Shown one piece after another: positions 46,245 to 54,290 of a stretch of DNA of 64,000 nt. Each line of letters starts with the position of its first letter. The first letter of the stretch is position 1. The DNA comes from Alistipes montrealensis (GTDB lineage Bacteria > Bacteroidota > Bacteroidia > Bacteroidales > Rikenellaceae). Made by a program: the position numbers and the translations under genes. The stretch covers positions 387,126-451,125 of the forward strand of contig NZ_JAGYXY010000001.1 of assembly GCF_018362775.1 (NCBI RefSeq), read 5' to 3'. The notes beneath the pieces were generated by a model. That model had not been told where the DNA came from. It did no database searches and saw only the letters and a program-made list of their open reading frames with translations.

Positions 46245-46252
46245 TATCTTTG
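46245..46252 (+). promoter_or_regulatory. -7 promoter element
   Basis: TATCTTTG lies 36 bases before the ATG at 46288. Confidence 0.6.
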
Positions 46253-46287
46253 TAGTATTCAGTTCCATTCTAACTATTTTGGGCATT

Positions 46288-47331
46288 ATGGTAAGCGAAG
46301 GATTCTATTACATTCTCAGGGCTACGAGAGATACAATAATTGATAAAGGTCTATCTTCGATTTTTGAGTTAAAAGATAATACTATCACGTTTTACAAATT
46401 AGAGTGCGTCTATGGCAACTCTACTCTTGTTGATTCTTTTCTGACGGAAGATTCCTATTTCGAGGGCGACGCCCCTTGCCCGGAATCATTTCCTTATAAA
46501 CCTGAATGGGATTTACAAGAAACCATTTTTCAGCGTCATTCGACATACAGAAAATTCGATCCAGATACTTTTTGGGAACAGTTCCAAATCGTAAAAGCAC
46601 CATTGGGAGCCGGCGAATACTATCCTATGGTATTCCGTCCGATACTTAATAAAGATGGAATTAGCAACGTGTATATTGATAGTTTGAATGATGGGGAAAA
46701 TTATCCTCTTTATGGACCAAACTATACCTATTATAGAAACAAATTACCTCAATTCGAATTATTGATAGACGAATTAACAAACGTCTTTAAAGTTATCGAG
46801 CCGATACCCGACAATAAAAACACATACGGACATCAGTTGCGCAATATCCTAATCCTTGCCTGTACCGAAGTAGAGAATCTTTTAAAAAGTTTTTTAAAAG
46901 TTCATGGTTATCCCAAAGACGGAAATTTGTCAATGACTGATTATTGGCTGGTAAATAATTATCTCCATTTAAGCAAAACTCATTCCTATTTCTTCCGTTA
47001 CAACAGTTGGGGATTCGCCAGACCCTTTGTAGCATGGGAAGCCGCAGAATATACTCCGCTCCCGTGGTATGCGGCCTATAACCGCGTTAAACATGACCGA
47101 GAAAGTAATTTCAAGGAAGCAACACTCGAAAATGCCGTATTAAGCGTTGCTGCCGTGGGAATAATTTTAGTAATGATGTTCGGGAACGGCAATGCGTTTT
47201 GGAATGAAAAAGCCGGAAAGTTTTTAAGCGTTCAATATAGTTTATTCAAAATAGAAGAATACTATTTACCCTATATTTATCCTTGCGATCCACATAAAAA
47301 GTGGAATCCAAGAACGATTGATTTTAAATAG
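46288..47331 (+). CDS. Hypothetical protein with a HEPN-like C-terminal region
   Basis: A 347-residue protein with no family name I can give. Near residue 270 it has PLPWYAAYNRVKHDRESNF, a pattern seen in widespread uncharacterised proteins with a HEPN-like helical domain; an upstream helix (LRNILILACTEVENLLKSFL) is also typical of that fold. The N-terminal 180 residues are unassigned. Low GC content suggests recent arrival. It is transcribed alone from its own promoter, divergent from the Fic gene and convergent with the nucleotidyltransferase-HEPN gene. Confidence 0.65.
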   Translation: MVSEGFYYILRATRDTIIDKGLSSIFELKDNTITFYKLECVYGNSTLVDSFLTEDSYFEGDAPCPESFPYKPEWDLQETIFQRHSTYRKFDPDTFWEQFQIVKAPLGAGEYYPMVFRPILNKDGISNVYIDSLNDGENYPLYGPNYTYYRNKLPQFELLIDELTNVFKVIEPIPDNKNTYGHQLRNILILACTEVENLLKSFLKVHGYPKDGNLSMTDYWLVNNYLHLSKTHSYFFRYNSWGFARPFVAWEAAEYTPLPWYAAYNRVKHDRESNFKEATLENAVLSVAAVGIILVMMFGNGNAFWNEKAGKFLSVQYSLFKIEEYYLPYIYPCDPHKKWNPRTIDFK

Positions 47332-47393
47332 ATTGTGCGAAAGTCAACCTATTATATATCTTGCCGCTGGGGCATATCGGAGTTATCAGACAG

Positions 47394-48284
47394 CTATCCG
47401 GCTTTCTGGCTGGAATAGTAGCCGATCTGCGCCGTGCAGACCCGTTCCACGATGTCGCGGAGGCGTTCGACTTTCGGAAGCAGGGCGTCAAGGTCCTCTT
47501 TCGTGATTTCGAAGTCGGGATTATAGCGGGATTCGACATAGGCCCGTTCCAGGAGTTTGAAAAGCCGTTCTTCCTCCGGCGTGTCGCGCGGGAACACTTT
47601 GAATATCTCCGGTGCGTATTCCTTGCAGGCTTTCATCAAGGCAGTAAGATTATGGTCCTTGTGGCCGTAAAGAATAAAGACCATAGGAATTACCCGCAAA
47701 AAGTTCTCCGTTGCTTGGTGTAGTTGGAATGAAGATAACTTATACCAAGTTTTATTATATTCAAATTTCGTTGTTTCAAGAAAACGGCAAGCTGTAACAA
47801 ATTTATCATCGAAATATTTCTGCGCCCGTTCTTTGATTTCTTCGAAATCCAACTTACGGCGGCGGGCCAACTTGTATTCGCCCGAATCGTACAGGATAAT
47901 TCCCTCGCGTTTTATCTCCGTTTCGAAATAGTGCGCTTTTGAGAGTGCATAGTTGAAATCATCTATTCCGTAATTGATAAACTGCGGGTGGGTGTGAAAC
48001 GGACGGTTCTTGTGTTGAAAAAAAGCATCCGTAATTTTATCATACAGCGAATATTCAATCGCCCCGATCTCCTTGCGCGTCAGAATCAGAATATCGTAAT
48101 CGCTCATGTAATAAGTCGGCACGCCGAACTCGATGCGCTGGTCGTAATCGACATATTTATTCTTCGCGTAACTCCCGTAAAGAATAATCATGCCGACGTT
48201 CTTCACGTTCTCGCGGATAAGGCCGACAAGTTGTTTCAGATCGGATTGTTTCTTTTCGGGTAAGAAGTTGACGCTCTTTTTCAT
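47394..48284 (-). CDS. Nucleotidyltransferase-HEPN fusion protein
   Basis: A 296-residue fusion. The N-terminal minimal nucleotidyltransferase has ILYGSYAKNKY near residue 33-43 and the metal-binding SDYDIL near 63-68. The C-terminal HEPN domain (about 160-285) includes SFQLHQATENFLRVIPMVF. Separate MNT and HEPN pairs are toxin-antitoxin systems where the MNT modifies the HEPN RNase; here both are in one chain, a form common in Bacteroidota with unproven function. The start is the Met before KKSVNFLP, as the longer frame upstream has no domain character. Confidence 0.82.
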   Translation of the reverse strand: MKKSVNFLPEKKQSDLKQLVGLIRENVKNVGMIILYGSYAKNKYVDYDQRIEFGVPTYYMSDYDILILTRKEIGAIEYSLYDKITDAFFQHKNRPFHTHPQFINYGIDDFNYALSKAHYFETEIKREGIILYDSGEYKLARRRKLDFEEIKERAQKYFDDKFVTACRFLETTKFEYNKTWYKLSSFQLHQATENFLRVIPMVFILYGHKDHNLTALMKACKEYAPEIFKVFPRDTPEEERLFKLLERAYVESRYNPDFEITKEDLDALLPKVERLRDIVERVCTAQIGYYSSQKAG

Positions 48285-49704
48285 AACTACAAAATTATGA
48301 AAAAAGTTGGTAAAGCGCGTTGCCTTGTTCATATTTTCCGTATATTTGCTTATCATTCCTGCAAATAGTCTGCAAAAGTTTCCGAAATGAGGTGGCAGGA
48401 GCCACTTAAAAGAAACCAAAACAGATCATTATGCGGAATTATCATAACTCGGCATAGCCGACGGACATAATAAAGAGCAGCAACTCTTTATACCTAAACA
48501 AGAAAATTAGGACGTTTTTGTATTAGAGGTATAAATGTTGCCAGCCCTTGTTTTGTTCCGTCCGTAAGGACGGGACTTGCAAGGGCGCGGTACATTCTCC
48601 GATACGGGTTTCCTAATACCTCTTGTTTGGAATGTTATCGCGTCCCTTGCTTTTTTTATGCCTATCCGGGGCGCATATTTCCAAAATCCCACGAATTTAT
48701 GGAACCCCGTCGCGTCCTACTGCCATTGCGTACTATCGCCGCACCTGCGGATTGCACCCGTCCCCAGCTTGGGAACGGGCGGAATCGGTATGTTTCGGCG
48801 GTTCCGGCATGGAGCGGAACGCCGGGTCTTGCCGCGCAAAATAGTAAATCCCGCCTGAACGGTCGGCTCTTCAAAATCTGGTCTTGCTGTCCTGCTTCGT
48901 ATGGATGCGGGCAGCATGTTTGCGCGGCATCTACGGGGCGGGTTCTCCAGCCTGCTCCGGGGGCGGCCGTTGTTACTATTATGGGGAAAATGCAAATTGT
49001 TGACGCGGCCGCCCCTTTTTTCGAGAAAAAGCCTATTTCCATATATGCCCGGTCTACTGGCCGGGAATCGTCAAACCGTCGGTCAAAACTGCATCAGCAT
49101 AGGATTACAAAAGGGAGTAATTCGACGGACGGCGGAACAGCCGTAACAAACCCGGCCTGCAAGCCGGGCAACACGACATTGCGGCTGTTCCTTTCTTGGG
49201 ACCTCTCCGTCTCCAGACCTACAAATAGACAAGTGCAGTCATGCCGGCAGATCACGATGAGGCAAAGTGAGGTAATACGTTTTGCCGGCTATACTGCCAG
49301 GGGCGCGTTGGCACATACTCCCGCGCCCCGTTCTTCGACCCACCGACCAAACCAACCATAATGAACCGCCCCGGCGCATGGGTAAAGCGACCGGGTTTAG
49401 GGTGCAGCGTCAATATATGATTTTTCATAACGGTTAGGCGCCTTTTTGACCTGCACCCCTTTTTACGACTGAATGAAAACTACATAGCGACAACAAACTG
49501 AAAATAATGGGATAATAGAATTTACATAACGGAATTTAGCTGCTGATCTCCAACAAAACGCCCACTTTGTAAAGCCAGATTGTCATGCGGATTTAATTTC
49601 GTGCTGCGGCACGGGGTTTAAGTCTGTATATCTGGTGGGTATGGGCGTACCTGTTTGGAGTAAACAGCACTTTCCCCGTGCTTTTTCTTCCCCGACCTTA
49701 TATC
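48285..49704. other. 1.4-kb stretch without a convincing gene
   Basis: Open frames exist (one of 244 codons at 48627-49361 on the plus strand) but they are Ser/Arg/Pro-rich, overlap in several frames and lack domain character. Structured features are visible: GTCCGTAAGGAC near 48568-48579 as a hairpin, and GGGTGCAG near 49399 pairing with CTGCACCC near 49452. GC content is higher than in the neighbouring gene. It may be a transfer origin, a structured RNA region or a decayed segment. Confidence 0.5.
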
Positions 49705-50628
49705 ATGGAAAAGAATCTGATTCTGGGTTTTATCGGCAAAAATTCGAAAGGTGTGCACCGTCTTTCGAATGAAGCGATTGCGCAGTTGATCCGTGAGAAT
49801 TACCCGCTGGGCTACGCTACGGTACTGACAGGCATCGACGGGGCTTTCGAAATGAGTTGCGCGAATAGGGCGATACGGTTGCGCAGCGACGGGTTGGAAA
49901 TAAGGCTGACCGTTGCCGTTACGCAAAGGAAATTCGAAGCGTTCACGCGCCGTGTCCGCGAAGGTCGGCCCCTTAACGACGGACAGCTTATCATCAGTCA
50001 GGCGGACGATTTGCAGATCATCGGGGGAGGCAGTGCGCTTGCCGCCGACATTCTACGGGACAGGTATATCATCGACAGCAGCGATTTGCTGTATTTCTAT
50101 GCTCCTGCGGGTTGCGAAAGCTACCGGGGCAAATATATTTCCTATTACCTCTCGCAGCTTCCGCACAAGAACAGTTGCAACCTCTCGGAAAAGAGTGCGC
50201 GGGCTTTCGTGGCCCGGAAAGCCAGCCTGCGCTATATCCGGCTTCACGACCTTGTAATCATGTCGAACGACATAGATAAGGTTTATTTGCAGGACTGGCT
50301 TGCTCCAGATACCGGACAACTGAGAAAATACTTTAAGAACCCCGAAGCGACCGCGGCGCAACTGCTCCGCGAAACGGGTGTCTGCGACCCGAAGCTGCTG
50401 CCGCTGCGGGTGTTCTTCTATGCCTTTGCCAATTCGCTTTTGGTACGCATTACACGGCCTGAAACCTATTGGCCGAACAGCCGCGCCTACTTCGAAGATT
50501 TCCAGCATATTTTACGGATCATCCGCCTGGCGCGGGTAAATAATATCGAACTTCCGAATTTCAACATTTTCGACTTCTCGCACTACAAACAGATCTTGCG
50601 AGACATTTTGCAGTACCAGAAACCGTAA
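49705..50628 (+). CDS. Hypothetical protein, first of a pair
   Basis: A 307-residue protein I do not recognise. It has no signal peptide or membrane segment and a mixed alpha-beta pattern (IGKNSKGVHRLSNEAIAQLI; QADDLQIIGGGSALAADIL). The end (NNIELPNFNIFDFSHYKQIL) is aromatic. The next gene starts 24 bases later and also contains an FDIFDVENF-type segment (here FNIFDFSHY), so the two may share a short C-terminal or interaction motif. GC content is moderate. Its ATG is preceded by TATATC, with no clear promoter. Confidence 0.6.
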   Translation: MEKNLILGFIGKNSKGVHRLSNEAIAQLIRENYPLGYATVLTGIDGAFEMSCANRAIRLRSDGLEIRLTVAVTQRKFEAFTRRVREGRPLNDGQLIISQADDLQIIGGGSALAADILRDRYIIDSSDLLYFYAPAGCESYRGKYISYYLSQLPHKNSCNLSEKSARAFVARKASLRYIRLHDLVIMSNDIDKVYLQDWLAPDTGQLRKYFKNPEATAAQLLRETGVCDPKLLPLRVFFYAFANSLLVRITRPETYWPNSRAYFEDFQHILRIIRLARVNNIELPNFNIFDFSHYKQILRDILQYQKP

Positions 50629-50652
50629 TAGCAACCTCCAAAATAAACTACC

Positions 50653-51741
50653 ATGTTACGACGATTACTATGTTTTCTGTTCGGCCCGTTCCCGTCGGCA
50701 CAAGCAGCCTCTTTGCCGGAGTTTTTGAAGCTGCTGGACGAGAATTATAGCTATATCCGTGAACACGATTTCCGGATTCTTTCGACCGAAGTACCCGACG
50801 ACAAACTGAGTACATGGCTCTTGCCGGAACCCGGCGGAGCCGCCGCCGAAGAGTATGTCCGGAATTTCGCCCGAAAACGAGGCGTTTTATCCGAGAAACA
50901 ACTGCCTATGTTCGTGTTCGATTATATTATGCAAAACCGCTTCGGGCGTGACATAGCGTCCTTCGACGAAACAGAATTGGAGGCCGCCGCCGAGGATTTG
51001 AAAATGTATGTCCTGCTGCTGAATTACATTTCCGGAATGCGGAACGACGGGCAGACACCAGTAGAATTTGACATTTTCGACGTGGAGAACTTCGCGGCGA
51101 TCATCGACCGGATCAAGGAGCAAGCGCCGGACAGATGGCCGAAAGAGGTCCGAGAGTTATCCCCCGACGAAGTGAAAGCAACGACCAACGCAATTTTCAG
51201 CGGCTTGATGGACGGCTATATCGACGAGATTATCGGGGTGCTGAAAGAATATATGACGATAGACATTTTCCGATGCGAAGAAGTACTTGTACGGGTGATG
51301 TTCCGGGATATGGCGCATTTCGACATGAATCCCGGACTGGATATGCGGGAAAACTCCTGCGATATGTTCGTCGATAAGATCGAATACAACGAGGACGAGC
51401 AAAGTTTTTCGCTGCATCTTACGGAAGCCAACTTCCATGTAGACGACCTATTGAAAAAACCGTTTAGGTGGTGGCGCAAAATCAAACGGACGAATGTAGG
51501 ACATCAGATCGTTATCCGGCGGGGCGAGTGTATGACTGCGCCTTACATAACCCCCTCGACTTTCTTTCTGCTGAAAAACACGGTGAAGCGTTACGATGCG
51601 TGTGAACGGGGCAAGCGCAAAGAGGTTAAGGTGATGAACGGGCAGGAGCAGAAAGAGGAAGCGATAGGTTTCATAAACGATATTGAGCAGGCCGCAGACA
51701 AGCACGGCATCGACATCGTGCAATTCCTTAAAGCCCTTTAA
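50653..51741 (+). CDS. Hypothetical protein, second of a pair
   Basis: A 362-residue protein of unknown function. The N-terminus is hydrophobic (MLRRLLCFLFGPFPSAQAAS) and might be a signal, but the mature part looks cytosolic, acidic and helical. A segment near residue 140 (VEFDIFDVENFAAIIDRI) resembles the C-terminal FNIFDFSHYKQIL of the preceding protein. A Trp/Lys/Arg cluster (KPFRWWRKIKRT) is near 275. It is surely in one transcript with the preceding gene. No defence or mobility motif is visible. Confidence 0.6.
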   Translation: MLRRLLCFLFGPFPSAQAASLPEFLKLLDENYSYIREHDFRILSTEVPDDKLSTWLLPEPGGAAAEEYVRNFARKRGVLSEKQLPMFVFDYIMQNRFGRDIASFDETELEAAAEDLKMYVLLLNYISGMRNDGQTPVEFDIFDVENFAAIIDRIKEQAPDRWPKEVRELSPDEVKATTNAIFSGLMDGYIDEIIGVLKEYMTIDIFRCEEVLVRVMFRDMAHFDMNPGLDMRENSCDMFVDKIEYNEDEQSFSLHLTEANFHVDDLLKKPFRWWRKIKRTNVGHQIVIRRGECMTAPYITPSTFFLLKNTVKRYDACERGKRKEVKVMNGQEQKEEAIGFINDIEQAADKHGIDIVQFLKAL

Positions 51742-51778
51742 CGAAAAGGTAAACATTCAGGAGCTTTTACAGGTCGGG

Positions 51779-51815
51779 AATAGGCAGTAAGCCGGAGCAA
51801 CGCTTCCGGCCTATT
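51779..51815 (+). terminator. Imperfect hairpin after the unknown gene pair
   Basis: AATAGGC...GCCTATT brackets an inner GCCGGA/TCCGGC stem, followed by a T-rich stretch. Only one of the two pairings can form fully, so this is a weak call. Confidence 0.35.
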
Positions 51816-51883
51816 GTTCATTTTTCCTCAAATAAGGTTGCTAAATCATGGAATTATTGTTATTTTGTTTAATAATTCGTGCC

Positions 51884-53545
51884 ATGAAATACATACTTAC
51901 CCTCTTAACCCTCCTGGCCTTGTGTGGTTGCGGCAATAACAGCCAGATCGAGCAGGAGCTATACCAAGCCGGACAATTCATGCGCTCTGCTCCGGAGAGT
52001 GCATTATCTATCATCGAGGGAATCGACCCGGAGGATATTACCCGCCGCAGTACTCGGGCAAAGTATGCACTCCTGTATTCCCAAGCTCTCGATAAAAATT
52101 ATTACGACATCGACGACGATTCTTTGATTCGTATTGCATACTGTTATTATGACAAACGGATGTGTTCGGATTCGGTGCGGTTCCTGCTGAACTATCACTA
52201 CGGGCGAATCCACCAGAACGCGGAAGATTATCCGTCAGCAATACGCTACTATCTGACAGCAGAAAAATACGCCCTTGCCGGAAAGTCTAACTACTTTTTG
52301 GGATTGGTATATACCCGCATTGGCGATGTTTATTCCGAACAACTGAATTTTAACGGGATGCTGGAGTACTATATGAATGCTTATAAGAGTTTATCAAAAC
52401 TCCATAATCGCGCTTTCCAAAACAATGCTTTGCTCAATATAGGCAATGCTTATTCAAGTCTGCAAGACAGCGCAAATGCCCTACATTATTATACGCTCGC
52501 ATTGGACTTAGCCAAAGAGAGGCAGGATAGCGACATTATTTCGGCTTGTTTAAGTAATATCGGGATGATTTATACAGAAGAAGGCAATATCTCCAAAGCA
52601 TTGCAGATGGTCGAAGATATTCAAAATATATCACCCGAAGCCGTAACAAATTTGGAATACATATTATTGGCAAAGGCATATTATCAGCGACATGATATTG
52701 ACAGCGCACGTTATTATCTTAATATAGCCTCCAGATTGACAACAGATATAAGGGATGAAGCAGCGATCAAATATCAATCGTTCCAAATAGAAATGGCTGC
52801 CAAGAATTACGATGTTGCTGAAACGGCGATCAATGATTATATTCTTTTAAGCGATTCTATTTCACGGGTAGTCGTGGCTCAATCGGCTATTGCCGCCGAA
52901 AAGAAATTTTACAAAGAGCAAACGGCCTTTACCAGTTTCCGTTTAAAAACGCGAAAGCATTTTGAATATGCAACTGCGGCTTTTATTTTCATTCTGCTTG
53001 TATTTCTTATCTATTATTATAGGCAACGCATCCGGCAAAAGCAAGAACAGATTGAACGGTATATGTCACTCGTAGACAGTATTCGGTTGTCAAAAGATCT
53101 TATCGTCACAGAATTGAAACAAAAGACGGGCATGGAAGTCCGATTAAAAGAATTGGTATTGTCTCGTTTTGATATTCTCGATCAACTCGGGCGGGCATTC
53201 TATGAACGGGCCAACACCAAAGCGCAGCAGGAAGAAATCTTCAAACAAGTAAAAACCTTTATTACAAACCTGTCTACCGACAGTGTAACAAAAAAAGAAA
53301 TGGAAGGAATCATAAATACCGTAAACGACAATATCATAATAAAGCTACGGGAACAATTCCCTAAAATCAAATCTTCTGATATTGATGTACTCAGTTATAT
53401 CTATGCGGGATTTTCAGCACAAATTATCAGTGTCCTGATCGACGATTCAGTTCCAAATATCTATAATCGAAAGTCGAGATTGAAGGCGCGGATTGCTGCT
53501 TCGAATGCTCCAGACAAAGAGTTATTCTTAGAAAAATTAACATAA
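51884..53545 (+). CDS. TPR lipoprotein regulator with membrane segment and LuxR-like tail
   Basis: A 553-residue protein: lipoprotein-type signal with Cys near 16 (LLALCGCG), tetratricopeptide-like repeats about 40-330, one membrane segment near 367-387 (YATAAFIFILLVFLIYYY), a coiled coil, then a C-terminal helix-turn-helix region (SDIDVLSYIYAGFSAQIISVLI, then VPNIYNRKSRLKARI). This architecture is a Bacteroidota class of membrane-bound regulators often found next to secreted proteins they control. It lies directly upstream of the DUF3244 and CDC-like genes on the same strand and is the likely regulator of the locus. A signal that is both lipobox and followed by a membrane helix is odd; the N-terminus may simply be a first anchor. 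Confidence 0.82.
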   Translation: MKYILTLLTLLALCGCGNNSQIEQELYQAGQFMRSAPESALSIIEGIDPEDITRRSTRAKYALLYSQALDKNYYDIDDDSLIRIAYCYYDKRMCSDSVRFLLNYHYGRIHQNAEDYPSAIRYYLTAEKYALAGKSNYFLGLVYTRIGDVYSEQLNFNGMLEYYMNAYKSLSKLHNRAFQNNALLNIGNAYSSLQDSANALHYYTLALDLAKERQDSDIISACLSNIGMIYTEEGNISKALQMVEDIQNISPEAVTNLEYILLAKAYYQRHDIDSARYYLNIASRLTTDIRDEAAIKYQSFQIEMAAKNYDVAETAINDYILLSDSISRVVVAQSAIAAEKKFYKEQTAFTSFRLKTRKHFEYATAAFIFILLVFLIYYYRQRIRQKQEQIERYMSLVDSIRLSKDLIVTELKQKTGMEVRLKELVLSRFDILDQLGRAFYERANTKAQQEEIFKQVKTFITNLSTDSVTKKEMEGIINTVNDNIIIKLREQFPKIKSSDIDVLSYIYAGFSAQIISVLIDDSVPNIYNRKSRLKARIAASNAPDKELFLEKLT

Positions 53546-53586
53546 TCAACTAACAGTCAAATATATACAAAGAAACAGAACACACA

Positions 53587-53595
53587 GGGGGGGGG
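53587..53595 (+). repeat. G9 homopolymer tract upstream of the DUF3244 gene
   Basis: Nine consecutive G followed by TAT, in an AT-rich gap between the regulator stop and a terminator hairpin. Such tracts change length by slipped-strand mispairing. A second G9-TAT tract lies at 58553 in the same locus. Confidence 0.9.
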
Positions 53596-53630
53596 TATTT
53601 AGCTGTTTATCAGCATATTACACGAACAAA

Positions 53631-53670
53631 ATAAAGGCTGATGGATTTTGCCAAATTCATCAGCCTTTAT
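53631..53670. terminator. Terminator after the TPR regulator
   Basis: A 13-bp stem ATAAAGGCTGATG/CATCAGCCTTTAT lies between the G9 tract and the promoter of the next gene. Confidence 0.8.
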
Positions 53671-53752
53671 TATATTGATAATCTGCATATTACACTTTTC
53701 AGATGATAGATTAAACACACCCATTTTTCGCCTATTTTCAAATCATCAACAT

Positions 53753-53760
53753 TAATTTTG
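53753..53760 (+). promoter_or_regulatory. -7 promoter element of the DUF3244 gene
   Basis: TAATTTTG fits TAnnTTTG and is 31 bases before the ATG. Confidence 0.55.
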
Positions 53761-53791
53761 TATAACACCTAACCCCTTAATTTATTAAGTT

Positions 53792-54178
53792 ATGAAAAAA
53801 CTTGTATTCTTGATTCTGCTTTGCAGTTTCGCAGTTGGGCTTGGCCTCAGAGCGAATACCAAAAAAGGAAAGCACTCTACCCTAGTAACGGTCTACCTGG
53901 AAAGGAAAAGGACAAGTAAGGGTATACGAAGTATCGTTCGCCCGCTTATCGGGACAATCGACCCGACGTGTACCTGGATGGAACTCAATTCGCCCGAAGA
54001 ATCGGGTATGGCCCTCGTTACCGTTATCGGCAATAACGGACAATCTCTTACCGATAGAATCGAATTTTCGGACCTGAAATCGGTATTGGACGTATCTGAA
54101 CTCGACCTCGGGGTATATACTATTTCCGTGGAATTTGAAAACGGCGCTATATACATCGGCCAATTCGAATTTATATAG
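53792..54178 (+). CDS. DUF3244-family small secreted protein
   Basis: A 128-residue protein with a signal peptide (cut near residue 22, LGLRANTKK). The rest looks like a single immunoglobulin-like beta-sandwich of the DUF3244 type (VTVYLERKRTSKGIRSIVRPLIGTIDPT; GVYTISVEFENGAIYIGQFEFI). In Bacteroidota these small proteins are often found beside secreted proteases or toxins. Position between the regulator and the CDC-like genes suggests a chaperone, inhibitor or immunity role, which the sequence alone cannot show. It has its own promoter. Confidence 0.7.
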   Translation: MKKLVFLILLCSFAVGLGLRANTKKGKHSTLVTVYLERKRTSKGIRSIVRPLIGTIDPTCTWMELNSPEESGMALVTVIGNNGQSLTDRIEFSDLKSVLDVSELDLGVYTISVEFENGAIYIGQFEFI

Positions 54179-54198
54179 GATTTACGGTAAGTATTTAG

Positions 54199-54206
54199 TA
54201 CATTTG
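54199..54206 (+). promoter_or_regulatory. -7 promoter element of the BACON-CDC-like gene
   Basis: TACATTTG fits TAnnTTTG, 84 bases before the start at 54291. Confidence 0.5.
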
Positions 54207-54290
54207 TTGTATACGGGTTTATTGCATCTAACGGTAAAACAAGAAGCTGCAACTATAACTTGGATTGTATCACCATAACGCGCTATGGTT

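Noticed and set aside
48627..49361. 244-codon frame in the gene-free stretch of the element
   Set aside because: Ser/Arg/Pro-rich, overlaps similar frames on both strands, no domain and no clear start signal. Kept only as part of the unexplained region.
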